Shown: positions 43,012 through 52,703, counted from the stretch's first letter. The stretch: DNA of 64,000 bases from HLUCCA09 sp038757905 (GCA_038757905.1 JBCDGG010000004.1:1-64000), one strand, 5' to 3'. Numbers and translations are program-made. Notes: generated by a model from the sequence alone, not told the origin.

Positions 43012-44130
43012 ATGAAGATCAGTATGGAACGTGCGGCACTTTTGCGGGCGCTCGCGCAGGCGCAATCGGTGGTGGAGCGGCGCAACACGATCCCCATTCT
43101 GGCCAATGTGCTGATCGAGGCCGAGGGTGACGGCGTGAGCTTCCGCGCGACCGATCTGGACATCGAAGTGGTGGACCGCGCCGCCGCGCAGGTCGAGCGG
43201 GCGGGCGCCACGACGGTCAACGCCGTGACCATGCATGACATCGTGCGCAAGCTGCCCGACGGCGCCCTTGTCGTGCTGCAGGACGACATGTCCTCCGGTC
43301 GGCTCGAAGTGCAGGCCGGACGCTCGTTCTTCACGCTGGCGACGCTGCCCAAGGAAGACTTCCCCGCAATGGCCGCGACCGATTACACGGCCAACTTCTC
43401 GGCCCCTGCGCCCGTTCTGCGCCGGCTCTTCGACAAGTCGAAATTCGCCATTTCGACCGAGGAGACGCGGTACTATCTCAACGGCGTCTATATGCATGTC
43501 TCCAAGGGCGAGGACGGGCGCGCCCTGCGATGCGTTGCCACCGACGGCCACCGGCTGGCCCGGGTGGACGCGCCGCTGCCCGAAGGGGCCGAAGAGATGC
43601 CGGGGGTGATCGTTCCCAGAAAGACCGTTGGCGAGTTGCGCAAACTGCTCGACGATGACGAGGCCATCATCGCCGTATCGGTTTCGGAAACGAAGGTGCG
43701 CTTTGCGACGCCAGAGATCACGCTGACCTCCAAGGTGATCGACGGCACGTTCCCCGATTACACCCGGGTGATCCCGATGGGGAACCCGCGGCGGATGGAG
43801 GTCGACGCCTCGGAATTCGCCAAGGCGGTGGACCGGGTGGCCACCGTGTCTTCGGAGCGGTCGCGCGCTGTGAAGCTCGCGCTCGACGAAGACCGGCTCG
43901 TGCTGTCGGTCAACGCGCCGGATGCCGGCGCCGCCGAGGAGGAACTTGCCGTATCCTATGGCGACGACCGGCTGGAGATCGGCTTCAACGCCAAGTACCT
44001 GCTGGAGATCGCGAGCCAGGTCGACCGGGAGAACGCGGTCTTCATGTTCAACTCCTCGGGCGATCCCACGCTGATGCGGGAAGGGTCCGATACCTCGGCG
44101 ATCTACGTTGTCATGCCGATGCGCGTCTGA
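43012..44130 (+). CDS. dnaN: DNA polymerase III beta subunit (sliding clamp)
   Basis: A 372-residue clamp with three similar domains. It starts MKISMERAALLRALAQAQSVVERRNTIPIL, a strongly conserved N-terminus, and the C-terminus ends YVVMPMRV with the hydrophobic cleft-forming strands. The start is ATG 43012. A gap of 221 bases after dnaA is compatible with a separate promoter. recF follows 72 bases later. Confidence 0.97.
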   Translation: MKISMERAALLRALAQAQSVVERRNTIPILANVLIEAEGDGVSFRATDLDIEVVDRAAAQVERAGATTVNAVTMHDIVRKLPDGALVVLQDDMSSGRLEVQAGRSFFTLATLPKEDFPAMAATDYTANFSAPAPVLRRLFDKSKFAISTEETRYYLNGVYMHVSKGEDGRALRCVATDGHRLARVDAPLPEGAEEMPGVIVPRKTVGELRKLLDDDEAIIAVSVSETKVRFATPEITLTSKVIDGTFPDYTRVIPMGNPRRMEVDASEFAKAVDRVATVSSERSRAVKLALDEDRLVLSVNAPDAGAAEEELAVSYGDDRLEIGFNAKYLLEIASQVDRENAVFMFNSSGDPTLMREGSDTSAIYVVMPMRV

Positions 44131-44202
44131 CCGCCCGCGGCGCTTGCGGCGGCGGCGGAGCCTCCGGCGGGGATATTTTCAGCAAAGTGAAGGAGCGACG
44201 GC

Positions 44203-45330
44203 ATGCCAGGGCTCGCGGTGACAGCGCTGGCCCTCGCGCAGTTCCGCTCCCACCGGAAGCTCGCGCTCCGCTTTGACGGACGGCCTGTGGCGATCCACGG
44301 GCCGAACGGCGCGGGCAAGACGAACCTGCTCGAAGCGATCTCGCTTCTCTCGCCCGGCCGAGGGCTGCGGAGGGCCGCGGCGGAAGACCTGGGCCGCCGT
44401 GCCGCCGGTGTCGGCTGGCGCGTCTCGGCGGAGATCGAGAGCCTGGGGCGGGCGCATGAGATCGAGACGGCGGCCGAGGCCGGGGCGGCCCGCACAGTGC
44501 GGATCGACGGCAAGGCGGCGCCGCAGGTGGCGCTGGGCCGTCTGGCGCGGGTGGTATGGCTCGTTCCGGCCATGGACAGGCTGTGGACCGATGCGGCCGA
44601 GGGGCGGCGGCGCTTCCTCGACCGGATGGTTCTGTCCTTCGAGCCGGGCCATGGCGAGGCTGTTCTGGGCTATGAGAAGGCGATGCGGGAGCGGAACCGG
44701 CTTCTGAAGGAGGACGTTCGCGATCCGGCCTGGTACGGGGCGCTGGAAGCGCGCATGGCCGAGGCCGGTGCGCAGATCGTGGCCAATCGCGCAGCCGTGC
44801 TCGACCGGATCGCCATGGCCCAGGACGGCGCGGAGACGGCATTTCCGGCCGCCGATCTGGCGCTGATCGGCCCCAAGGGCGCAGCGGAGGCGGGCGCAGC
44901 CGAGCCCAAAGATGCGCTGGCGCTTGCGGCCGCCTTGGCCGAGAGCCGCTTTCGGGATCTCGCGGCGGGGCGAACCCTGGTGGGCCCGCACCGCGCGGAT
45001 CTGGCGGCCGTTTATGCGGCGAAGGGTGTGCCGGCGGCGCAGTGTTCGACAGGGGAGCAAAAGGCGCTGCTTCTGTCGTTGGTGCTGGCCAATGCGCGCG
45101 CGCTGGCCGAGGATTTTGGCGCGGCGCCGCTTCTTTTGCTGGATGAGGTCGCGGCGCATCTCGACGCGGGGCGGCGGGCCGCGCTCTATGACGAGATTTG
45201 CGCGCTTGGGGCGCAGGCCTGGATGACCGGGACAGGGGCGGAGCTCTTCGAGGCTCTGGGCGCCCGGGCGCAGCACCTGGAAGTGACAGAAACCGCTGGC
45301 GAGAGCGACGTACAGGAGAGAGGCGAATGA
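44203..45330 (+). CDS. recF: DNA replication and repair protein RecF
   Basis: A 375-residue SMC-like ATPase loading RecA at gaps. Walker A (HGPNGAGKTNLLEAISLLSPGRGLR), the ABC-type signature (STGEQKALLLSLVLANARAL) and Walker B (LLLLDEVAAHLD) are all present. The start is ATG 44203. The stop overlaps the following VOC gene by ATGA, so the two are coupled. Confidence 0.95.
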   Translation: MPGLAVTALALAQFRSHRKLALRFDGRPVAIHGPNGAGKTNLLEAISLLSPGRGLRRAAAEDLGRRAAGVGWRVSAEIESLGRAHEIETAAEAGAARTVRIDGKAAPQVALGRLARVVWLVPAMDRLWTDAAEGRRRFLDRMVLSFEPGHGEAVLGYEKAMRERNRLLKEDVRDPAWYGALEARMAEAGAQIVANRAAVLDRIAMAQDGAETAFPAADLALIGPKGAAEAGAAEPKDALALAAALAESRFRDLAAGRTLVGPHRADLAAVYAAKGVPAAQCSTGEQKALLLSLVLANARALAEDFGAAPLLLLDEVAAHLDAGRRAALYDEICALGAQAWMTGTGAELFEALGARAQHLEVTETAGESDVQERGE

Positions 45331-45758
45331 AGGACCAACGCGTGACACTGATCACCCTCGGGGTCGACGATCTGGCACGGGCGCAGGCGTTCTATGCCGC
45401 GCTCGGATGGGACCCGGTGGAGGCCACGAACGAGGTTGTCTTCTACCGGATGGACGGCATGGCCCTGGGCCTATTTGGGCGAGCGGCCCTGGCCGAGGAT
45501 CAGGGCCGCGCCGGGGCAACGCTGGGCACCGGGGCCATGACCCTTGCGCAGAACTTCCCGGATCGCGCGGGCGTGGACGCGGCCTACGCGCGGGCGGTGG
45601 CCGCGGGTGCCGAGGCGTTGAAGCCGCCGCAGGAGGTTTTCTGGGGCGGCTACTCCGGCTATTTCGCCGACCCAGACGGCCATGTGTGGGAGGTGGCGCA
45701 CAACCCGTTCTGGACGCTCGACGAAGACGGACGGCTTGCGCGTCTGAGCGCGGATTAG
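45327..45758 (+). CDS. VOC-superfamily protein (glyoxalase/bleomycin-resistance fold)
   Basis: A 143-residue protein with two betaalphabetabetabeta units: VTLITLGVDDLARAQAFYAALGW at the start and YFADPDGHVWEVAHNPFWTLD near the end. Metal-ligand-like His/Glu (HVWEV) are present. The ligand is unknown: such proteins act as dioxygenases, glyoxalases or drug-binding proteins. It is inserted between recF and gyrB and overlaps recF by ATGA, so it is transcribed with the replication genes. Confidence 0.9.
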   Translation: MKDQRVTLITLGVDDLARAQAFYAALGWDPVEATNEVVFYRMDGMALGLFGRAALAEDQGRAGATLGTGAMTLAQNFPDRAGVDAAYARAVAAGAEALKPPQEVFWGGYSGYFADPDGHVWEVAHNPFWTLDEDGRLARLSAD

Positions 45759-45883
45759 TCCGGGCGGAGCCCGCCGCGCCAAGGGGTGGCAATTTCGACC
45801 AGACCACACCATATATTGGGGTTCGACGTGACAATCCCCCCAGCACCGCCTATACCATTGCTCAAAACGGAGGATCGGCGCCT

Positions 45884-48304
45884 ATGGCCGAAGAAGCGCG
45901 CGCGACCAATGCCTATGGCGCGGATTCCATCAAGGTTCTCAAAGGGCTGGAAGCCGTCCGCAAACGTCCGGGCATGTATATCGGCGATACCGATGACGGG
46001 TCGGGCCTGCACCATATGGTCTACGAGGTCGTCGACAACGGGATCGACGAGGCGCTGGCCGGCCATGCCGACAGCGTGACCGTCACGATTCATGCCGATG
46101 ACAGCGTTTCGGTGCGCGACAACGGGCGCGGCATTCCGGTGGAAATGCACCCCGAAGAGGGGGTGAGCGCGGCCGAAGTCATCATGACCCAACTCCATGC
46201 AGGCGGGAAGTTCGACCAGAACTCCTACAAGGTGTCGGGCGGCTTGCACGGGGTGGGCGTCTCGGTCGTCAACGCGCTCAGCGATTGGCTGGAGCTTCGG
46301 ATCTGGCGCGACGGGAAGGAACACGTCGCCCGTTTCGAGACGGGCGATACCGTCGATCACCTGAAGATCGTCGGCGACGCCAAGGGCGAACGCGGGACCG
46401 AGGTTCGGTTCCTGGCCTCCACGAACACGTTCTCGAACCTCGAATACTCCTACAAGGTTCTGGAGACGCGCCTGCGGGAGCTGGCATTCCTGAACTCGGG
46501 CGTGCGGATCGTCTTGCGGGACGAGCGCCACCCGGAGGTGATCGAGACGGAAATGTGCTACGAGGGCGGGGTCCGCGAGTTCGTCAAGTACATCGACCGG
46601 TCGAAGACGTCACACATGGATGCGCCGATCTACATCGAGGGCGAGCGGGATGGCATCGGTGTCGAGATCGCGATGTGGTGGAACGACAGCTACAACGAGA
46701 TGGTGCTGCCCTTCACCAACAACATTCCGCAGCGCGATGGCGGCACGCACCTCGCCGGATTTCGCGGCGCGCTGACGCGCACGATCAACCACTATGCCGG
46801 CGCGTCCGGGATTGCGCGGAAGGAGAAGGTGTCCTTCACCGGCGACGATGCCCGCGAAGGGCTGACGGCCGTGCTGTCCGTCAAGGTACCCGATCCGAAG
46901 TTTTCCAGCCAAACCAAGGACAAGCTGGTGTCCTCGGAGGTTCGGCCATCGGTCGAAGGACTGATGAACGAGAAACTGGGGGAGTGGTTCGAGGAGCATC
47001 CCCAGGAAGCCAAGGTGATCGTCACCAAGATCGTCGAGGCCGCTCTCGCCCGGGAAGCGGCGCGCAAGGCGCGTGAGCTGACGCGACGCAAGACGGCGAT
47101 GGATGTCGCCTCTCTTCCCGGCAAGCTGGCCGATTGCCAGGAGAAGGATCCGGCGAAGTCCGAGTTGTTCCTGGTGGAGGGCGACAGCGCCGGCGGGTCG
47201 GCCAAGCAGGGCCGGGCGCGGGCCAATCAGGCCGTCCTGCCGCTTCGGGGCAAGATCCTGAACGTGGAGCGGGCGCGGTTCGACAGGATGCTGTCGAGCC
47301 AGGAGATCGGCACGCTGATCACGGCGCTCGGGACGGGCATCGGGCGGGACGAGTTCGACATCTCGAAGCTGCGCTACCACAAGATCATCATCATGACCGA
47401 TGCCGATGTGGACGGCGCACACATCCGTACGCTGCTGCTGACGTTCTTCTTCCGGCAGATGCCCGAGATCATCGAGGGCGGCTATCTGTACATCGCCGAA
47501 CCACCGCTCTTCAAAGTGAGCCGGGGCAAGTCGGAGGTGTATCTGAAAGACGAACCCGCGCTCGAGGACTACCTCATCAAGACAGGAGCAGACGGGGCGG
47601 TTCTGCGCCTCGGCACCGGGGAAGAGATCGCGGGGGTCGACCTGGCGCGCGTCGTTGAAGAGGCGCGGCAGGTGAAACGGGTAATCGAGAGCTTCCCGAC
47701 GCATTACCGCCGGACGATCCTCGAACAGGCTGCCATCGCGGGCGCTTTTCTTCCCGGACAGGTCGACGCGGATCTGCAGGGGGTTGCCGATGCCGTTGCG
47801 GCGCGGCTCGATCTCGTCTCCGTCGAGTACGAGCGCGGGTGGCAAGGCCGGCCGACGCAGGACAAGGGCATCCGCCTCAGCCGCACCGTGCGCGGTGTCG
47901 AAGAGGTGCGCACATTGGACGGCCAGGCGCTCCGCTCGGGCGAAGCCCGCGCCCTCGGCAGCCACACGGAGGGCCTGCGCGAGGTCTACGCGTCTCCTGC
48001 GCGGCTGATCCGGAAGGACAAGGGTGTCGACATTTTCGGCCCTCTCGATCTGCTCGCGGCCGTGCTCGCGGAGGGGGAGAAGGGCCTGACCCTGCAGCGC
48101 TACAAGGGGCTGGGGGAGATGAACCCCGACCAGTTGTGGGAGACGACGCTCGACCCGGAGGGCGACCGGCGCCTTCTCCAGGTGAAGGTCGACGACGTCG
48201 CCGAGGCCGACGATGTCTTCACCAAACTGATGGGCGACGTCGTGGAACCGCGGCGCGCCTTCATCCAGTCCAATGCCCTGAGCGTCGAGAACCTGGACGC
48301 CTGA
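45884..48304 (+). CDS. gyrB: DNA gyrase subunit B
   Basis: An 806-residue type II topoisomerase subunit. GHKL ATPase motifs (EVVDNGIDEALAGHA, DNGRGIPVE, GGLHGVGVSVVNALS), a transducer domain, and the TOPRIM domain (VEGDSAGGSAKQGR, PLRGKILNVERA, DADVDGAHI) are intact. With GyrA (not in this window) it introduces negative supercoils. ATG 45884 has a CGGAGGAT site. Confidence 0.98.
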   Translation: MAEEARATNAYGADSIKVLKGLEAVRKRPGMYIGDTDDGSGLHHMVYEVVDNGIDEALAGHADSVTVTIHADDSVSVRDNGRGIPVEMHPEEGVSAAEVIMTQLHAGGKFDQNSYKVSGGLHGVGVSVVNALSDWLELRIWRDGKEHVARFETGDTVDHLKIVGDAKGERGTEVRFLASTNTFSNLEYSYKVLETRLRELAFLNSGVRIVLRDERHPEVIETEMCYEGGVREFVKYIDRSKTSHMDAPIYIEGERDGIGVEIAMWWNDSYNEMVLPFTNNIPQRDGGTHLAGFRGALTRTINHYAGASGIARKEKVSFTGDDAREGLTAVLSVKVPDPKFSSQTKDKLVSSEVRPSVEGLMNEKLGEWFEEHPQEAKVIVTKIVEAALAREAARKARELTRRKTAMDVASLPGKLADCQEKDPAKSELFLVEGDSAGGSAKQGRARANQAVLPLRGKILNVERARFDRMLSSQEIGTLITALGTGIGRDEFDISKLRYHKIIIMTDADVDGAHIRTLLLTFFFRQMPEIIEGGYLYIAEPPLFKVSRGKSEVYLKDEPALEDYLIKTGADGAVLRLGTGEEIAGVDLARVVEEARQVKRVIESFPTHYRRTILEQAAIAGAFLPGQVDADLQGVADAVAARLDLVSVEYERGWQGRPTQDKGIRLSRTVRGVEEVRTLDGQALRSGEARALGSHTEGLREVYASPARLIRKDKGVDIFGPLDLLAAVLAEGEKGLTLQRYKGLGEMNPDQLWETTLDPEGDRRLLQVKVDDVAEADDVFTKLMGDVVEPRRAFIQSNALSVENLDA

Positions 48305-48351
48305 TCGCGGCGCCGTTCGCTCGCCGATTCGGGACGGCGACGCACGCAAAA

Positions 48352-48375
48352 GGCCGCCTCCGGTTGGGGGCGGCC
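48352..48375 (-). terminator. Terminator hairpin between gyrB and the VPLPA gene
   Basis: GGCCGCCTCC (48352-48361) pairs with GGGGGCGGCC (48366-48375), ten pairs with one wobble and a GGTT loop. On the minus strand it is followed by TTTT, so it is a good terminator for the minus-strand gene at 48422. It may also end gyrB. Confidence 0.75.
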
Positions 48376-48421
48376 CGCATGGATCTCTGAGATACCGTCG
48401 CGACGCGACGCAGATGCGCGC

Positions 48422-49126
48422 CTAGATCGACTTCCGGCGGCGGCGCAGCACGAGGAGCGCGCCAAGGCCCGCAGCTGCAAGCGGCAGCGTGCCCGGCAGC
48501 GGGATGACCGGCGGCGGAGCGGGATCGTCCGGATCGAAGTTGTCGAACGCGATACCGATCAGGCGTGTGCCTCCGGCCGTGGTGCCTTCGATGAAGACGC
48601 TCTTGATGTTGGCTTCCGTGCTCTCGAACGAGACATTGACCACCGACTGATCGCCCGCGAGCGGGTCGTTGCCGTCGATGAAGAACGTCTCCAGCGCGTT
48701 GCCGCCCTCGTCGCGGAAGATCACCGTGAACTCTTCCACGGTGCTGTCCGCGCGGTTCCGGTCAACATCGCCGAGATCGAAGTTCAGGGCGGTGATCGCG
48801 GTCTCGTATGTGATGGTGAGATCACTCACCTGCGACAGCGCGGTGGTGAGGAAGAAATCGCCGAAAGCGTCAGACGGCGCGGGCGTGTCGAACGGGAAGA
48901 AGCCGAACGTGGGCCCTCCCACTTCGGCGATGCCGATGCCGCTATCGGACGTGAAGGTGAGCTTGTTCGCTTCCGGGCCCGTCCCGAACTCGTATTCCAG
49001 CGGTTGGGTGACGAACCCCTCGGTCGGGATGCTCCCGTCTGGCAGGGTCTCAAAGTCGATGAGCGCGGCGTGTGCACCACCCGCGATCGAAACCCCCATA
49101 GCCGCCAGTACCAGGCCTCTAAACAT
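48422..49126 (-). CDS. VPLPA-CTERM sorting-signal protein
   Basis: A 234-residue secreted protein with a signal peptide (cleavage near AHA-AL, about residue 20) and a C-terminal sorting region: IPLPGTLPLAAAGLGALLVL then RRRRKS. This VPLPA-type PEP-CTERM signal is cut by an exosortase-like/archaeosortase-like enzyme and is common in Rhodobacterales. The body has an acidic beta-rich domain (TLPDGSIPTEGFVTQPLEYEFGTG and LNFDLGDVDRNRADSTVEEFTVIF). Ligand and function are unknown. Start ATG 49126, with TGGAG upstream. No sortase gene is nearby. Confidence 0.85.
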   Translation of the reverse strand: MFRGLVLAAMGVSIAGGAHAALIDFETLPDGSIPTEGFVTQPLEYEFGTGPEANKLTFTSDSGIGIAEVGGPTFGFFPFDTPAPSDAFGDFFLTTALSQVSDLTITYETAITALNFDLGDVDRNRADSTVEEFTVIFRDEGGNALETFFIDGNDPLAGDQSVVNVSFESTEANIKSVFIEGTTAGGTRLIGIAFDNFDPDDPAPPPVIPLPGTLPLAAAGLGALLVLRRRRKSI

Positions 49127-49453
49127 AACAAACTCCACTAACAGCGCGACTGCTCCATAATCGCGGCAAGAATGTGACCTGACAAGTCTCGGACCAGAAA
49201 CAGTGCGTTCTCAACGTGTCGCCACAGGCCTAAGCGCTTTCGGTTCGCAATCCTACAGACAACGCATAGCACAGATCCTTCACAACGCCAAAGGGCCGTG
49301 TCGCCGCGCCCCCGCGCGCCGACGCCGGACCCGTGCGATTGCAGGGGCTTGGCAGCCGGCGCAGGCAGGGCGGACCGCTCGGAACGCGGAAGGTATCTGC
49401 CGGCCCCGCAATCCTTGTGGCCCCGGACCGAACAGTGATGATAGGCGTTGCCC
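49127..49453. other. 327-base divergent intergenic region
   Basis: No gene or repeat stands out. It must carry divergent promoters of the VPLPA gene and of the catabolic operon at 49454, which I could not locate by eye. Confidence 0.4.
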
Positions 49454-50503
49454 ATGCAACACCTACGCAACACGCAGGCCACCCAGACGCGCGTTCTTGC
49501 GCACCTGAACGAGACGCCGTTTCCAAGCAACGAGGCAGACCGCGCGGCACGGCTGATCCAGCGCTGCCCAAGAGCCGCGGAGACCCCGCTCCGCTCCATG
49601 CCGGAGCTTGCCCGGATGGCAGGCGTGGCGGAGCTTCACATCAAGGACGAGCGCGCGCGCATGGGCCTGGGCAGCTTCAAGGCGCTCGGCGCGGCCTATG
49701 TCATCGCCACCGATGACGAGCAGGGCACCGCCGCGGGCCAAACCTATGTGACGGCGAGTGCCGGAAATCATGGGCTGTCCGTTGCCGCAGGCGCGGCCGC
49801 GTTTGGCGCGCAGGCGGTCGTCTACATTGCCGAAACCGTTCCCGCCGGCTTTGCTGCGCGTCTCGAACGACTCGGGGCGCGCGTTGTCCGCGAGGGTGCG
49901 ACCTACGAAGACAGCATGGCCGCCGCGGCTGATGCCGCCGAGCAGCAAGGCTGGATCCTGCTGTCGGACAGTTCCTGGCCCGGCTACTACGACCGGCCGT
50001 GGACCTTGATGGAGGGCTATCTGGTGCTCGCGCAGGAGGTCGTCGCCCAGATGCAGCGCCCGCCGACCCATGTGTTCCTGCAGGCCGGCGTCGGCGGACT
50101 GGCGGTGGCCTGCGCGACGCATTTCCGTGCGGCCTGGGGCCCCGATCTGCGTATTGTCGTGGTCGAGCCGGAGGTGGCGGCGGCGCTCTATGGCTCGATG
50201 CAGGCCGGTGCGCCGCGTATCTCGCCCGGGCCGGTCTCGGCCATGGGGCGGCTCGATTGCAAGGAACCCTCGCTCATCGCGCTGAAGGGGCTGGCGCGCG
50301 ATGCGGACGACTTCGTGCTCGTCTCCGAAGCCGCCGGGGCCGCCGCAAGCGACGCCTCTGCTGCGGCCGGTTTGCCGACGACCCCATCGGGCGCGGCAGG
50401 CCTGGCCGGTCTGCTGACCGCGGCGGACGATCCGGCGCGCCTCGGCCTGACGGCGGAGTCCCGCGTCCTCGTCATCCTCAGTGAAGACGCGGAGGGCGCA
50501 TGA
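49454..50503 (+). CDS. PLP-dependent lyase, diaminopropionate ammonia-lyase type
   Basis: A 349-residue fold-type II PLP enzyme. The PLP lysine is in LGSFKALGAAYV, followed by TASAGNHGLSVAAGAAAFGAQAVVY, the phosphate-binding SAGNHG loop, and QAGVGGLAVACATHF. A D-SWPGYYDRPWTLMEGYL segment resembles diaminopropionate ammonia-lyase more than threonine dehydratase. It likely removes ammonia from a small diamino or hydroxyamino acid. The substrate is unproven. ATG 49454 leads a three-gene operon. Confidence 0.8.
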   Translation: MQHLRNTQATQTRVLAHLNETPFPSNEADRAARLIQRCPRAAETPLRSMPELARMAGVAELHIKDERARMGLGSFKALGAAYVIATDDEQGTAAGQTYVTASAGNHGLSVAAGAAAFGAQAVVYIAETVPAGFAARLERLGARVVREGATYEDSMAAAADAAEQQGWILLSDSSWPGYYDRPWTLMEGYLVLAQEVVAQMQRPPTHVFLQAGVGGLAVACATHFRAAWGPDLRIVVVEPEVAAALYGSMQAGAPRISPGPVSAMGRLDCKEPSLIALKGLARDADDFVLVSEAAGAAASDASAAAGLPTTPSGAAGLAGLLTAADDPARLGLTAESRVLVILSEDAEGA

Positions 50504-51651
50504 CCCCGCCCGCCCGCGGCTTTCCACCCGAGGAATTCCGGGCCAGAACGCGCAAGGCGCAACATCTGATGGGCGAGGCTGGGCTGTCGGCGCTTTTGCT
50601 CACCACGCCCCCGGAGGTCTGTTATTACACCGGGTTTCTGACGCAGTTCTGGGAAAGCCCGACCCGCCCCTGGTTCGTCATCGTGCCCGAGAGGGGCGAT
50701 CCCGTGGCCGTCATCCCGACGATCGGGGCATCTCTGATGGGCCGCACGTGGATCACCGACATCCGAACCTGGACATCGCCGAACTATGCCGATGACGGGA
50801 TCGGGTTGTTGGCCGAAGCCCTGCGCGAGTTGGTTCAGGAGGGCGGCAGAATCGGGGTGGCCGACGGCATGGAAAGCCATCTGCGGATGCCGCTGGCCGG
50901 ATTTAGCCGCTTGAAGGCCGCGCTGGACAGCCGCGACATCTCAAGCGATGCGGCGATCACGCGGCGCCTGCGCCTCGTCAAGTCGGACGCGGAGATCGAA
51001 AAGATCCGCCGGGCCACCGGCATTGCGGATCGCGCCTTCGCGCGTGTGGGCGAGATCGCGCGCGCAGGCGTGCCGCTTGGCGAGGTGTCGCGCCGGTTCC
51101 AGGGCCTGTGCCTGGCGGAGGGGGCGGATTGGGTCCCCTACCTGGCGAGCGCCGCCGGTGCGGGGGGGTATGGCGACGTCATCTCTCCGGCGACGGAGGC
51201 CGCGCTCGTTCCAGGCGATGTGATGATGCTGGACACCGGCCTCGTCTGGGACGGCTACTTCTGCGACTTCGACAGGAACTACAGCGTGGGCCCCGCCGCT
51301 CAGGCGGTGCGCGAGGGCCACGCACGCCTCGTCGAGGCAAGCGCCGCTGCGTTCGATGCCGCCAAACCGGGCGCGACCATCCGCGATCTCTTTCAAGCGA
51401 TGCGTCCATTCATCGGATCGTCCGGCGATACCGGGCGGCTGGGCCACGGTCTTGGCCTGCAACTGACGGAGTGGCCTTCGATCCTTGCCGAGGACGAGAC
51501 AGTCCTGGAGGCCGGCATGGTGCTGACGCTGGAGCCGCTCGTCGAGGTTTCGCCGGGAAAAATCCTGGTGCATGAAGAGAACATCGTGATCCGACCCACC
51601 GGGGCGGAGTACCTGTCGCAGCCCCAGAACGCCGAGATACGGGTGGTGTGA
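50500..51651 (+). CDS. M24-family metallopeptidase (Xaa-Pro peptidase-like)
   Basis: A 383-residue protein with an N-terminal creatinase-like domain (CYYTGFLTQFWESPTRPWFVIVPERGDPVAV) and a C-terminal pita-bread domain. Metal ligands appear as the Asp in MMLDTGLVWDGYFCDFDRNY, His in GRLGHGLGLQLTEWPS, and Glu in LTLEPLVEV and HEENIVI. It probably hydrolyses an amide bond of a small molecule rather than a long peptide. The ATG overlaps the preceding gene by four bases. Confidence 0.85.
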   Translation: MTPPARGFPPEEFRARTRKAQHLMGEAGLSALLLTTPPEVCYYTGFLTQFWESPTRPWFVIVPERGDPVAVIPTIGASLMGRTWITDIRTWTSPNYADDGIGLLAEALRELVQEGGRIGVADGMESHLRMPLAGFSRLKAALDSRDISSDAAITRRLRLVKSDAEIEKIRRATGIADRAFARVGEIARAGVPLGEVSRRFQGLCLAEGADWVPYLASAAGAGGYGDVISPATEAALVPGDVMMLDTGLVWDGYFCDFDRNYSVGPAAQAVREGHARLVEASAAAFDAAKPGATIRDLFQAMRPFIGSSGDTGRLGHGLGLQLTEWPSILAEDETVLEAGMVLTLEPLVEVSPGKILVHEENIVIRPTGAEYLSQPQNAEIRVV

Positions 51652-52406
51652 TGGATCTGCCCTACACGCTTTCCGCAGACCGCCCGCCGCAGATCGGCAT
51701 GGTCGTGCTTCAGGCCGACGAGACCATTGAGCGCGACATGCGGCGGCTTCTGCCGGCAGAGGCCGAGCTGCTCGTCAGCCGGGTCCCCTCCGGCCGCGAC
51801 GTGAACGCCGCCTCGCTTGCGGCGATGGAGGACGTTCTGACCGAGGCCGCGCGCCTCTTCCCGTCGGGCGCACGGTTTTCGGCGATCGGCTATGGCTGCA
51901 CGTCGGGGACGGCCCAGATCGGTGCCGGACGCATTCGCGCGCTCATCCAGGCCGGAGCCGAGACACCTTGCGTCACCGAACCTGTGTCGGCGCTCATCGC
52001 CGCCTGCCGCGCGCTCGGCGTACGCCGGATCGGCCTTGTCAGCCCCTATGTGGCAGAGGTGTCGGACAGGTTGCGCCAGGTACTGGCCGAGGCGGGGATC
52101 GACGTGTCCGGATTTGCCAGCTTCAACCAGTCGCGCGAGGAGACCGTGGCCCGCATCTCCGCCCAATCCATCCGGGACGCCGCGCAGAACGTCGCCGACC
52201 ATGCGGAATGTGAGGCGGTGTTCCTGTCCTGCACCAACCTGCGCACGCTGGACGTGATCGACGCTGTCGAAAGGGCAACGGGGACACCGGTCCTGACGAG
52301 CAATCAGGTGCTGGGGTGGCACCTGACGGCCCTCGCAGGCTTGCCAAGGCCAAAGCACGCGCCCGGCAGACTTTGGGCACGCGAGGCTGTGACGGCGAGC
52401 ACTTAG
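51651..52406 (+). CDS. Aspartate/glutamate racemase-superfamily protein (maleate isomerase-like)
   Basis: A 251-residue protein of the Asp/Glu/hydantoin racemase and arylmalonate decarboxylase superfamily. Two catalytic-type Cys are visible: GYGCTSGTAQIGAG and FLSCTNLRTLDV. This pairing fits racemase, isomerase or decarboxylase chemistry. It shares one base with the end of the M24 gene (TGATG). A hairpin at 52417-52440 follows. Substrate unknown. Confidence 0.82.
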   Translation: MDLPYTLSADRPPQIGMVVLQADETIERDMRRLLPAEAELLVSRVPSGRDVNAASLAAMEDVLTEAARLFPSGARFSAIGYGCTSGTAQIGAGRIRALIQAGAETPCVTEPVSALIAACRALGVRRIGLVSPYVAEVSDRLRQVLAEAGIDVSGFASFNQSREETVARISAQSIRDAAQNVADHAECEAVFLSCTNLRTLDVIDAVERATGTPVLTSNQVLGWHLTALAGLPRPKHAPGRLWAREAVTAST

Positions 52407-52416
52407 CGCGCGCAGG

Positions 52417-52440
52417 GGCCGCGCCGGGGAGGGCGCGGCC
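52417..52440 (+). terminator. Hairpin after the three-gene operon
   Basis: GGCCGCGCC (52417-52425) pairs perfectly with GGCGCGGCC (52432-52440) around a GGGGAG loop: nine GC pairs, 11 bases after the racemase-like stop. No T-run follows. Confidence 0.6.
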
Positions 52441-52703
52441 GCACCTCGACACGCGACCGCGAAGGCGCTTCCCTCGCCACACCCTCCGGCGGCGCGCAGG
52501 CTCCCTCGCCGATACATGCCAGGACTGCGTTTCGCCGCGTACCAAGGACGATGGACAGAACTTGCCGGGCCGCGCTGGGCACCGCACGTCAACCGCTGCC
52601 CTTCGGTCAAATTCGCAGCATTCGCCCCACACGCCGAAAGAACGCCTTAACGGGCGCGTCTTACCCCGTCCGCTGCATGTCGCAGTGGAAAGCGAGGGCC
52701 GGC

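Noticed and set aside
50500..51651. The M24 gene might be ectoine hydrolase (doeA/eutD) with the neighbours as eutA and eutB.
   Set aside because: The N-terminal pattern (YYTGFLTQFWESPTRPWF) differs from what I know of DoeA, and other ectoine genes are missing.
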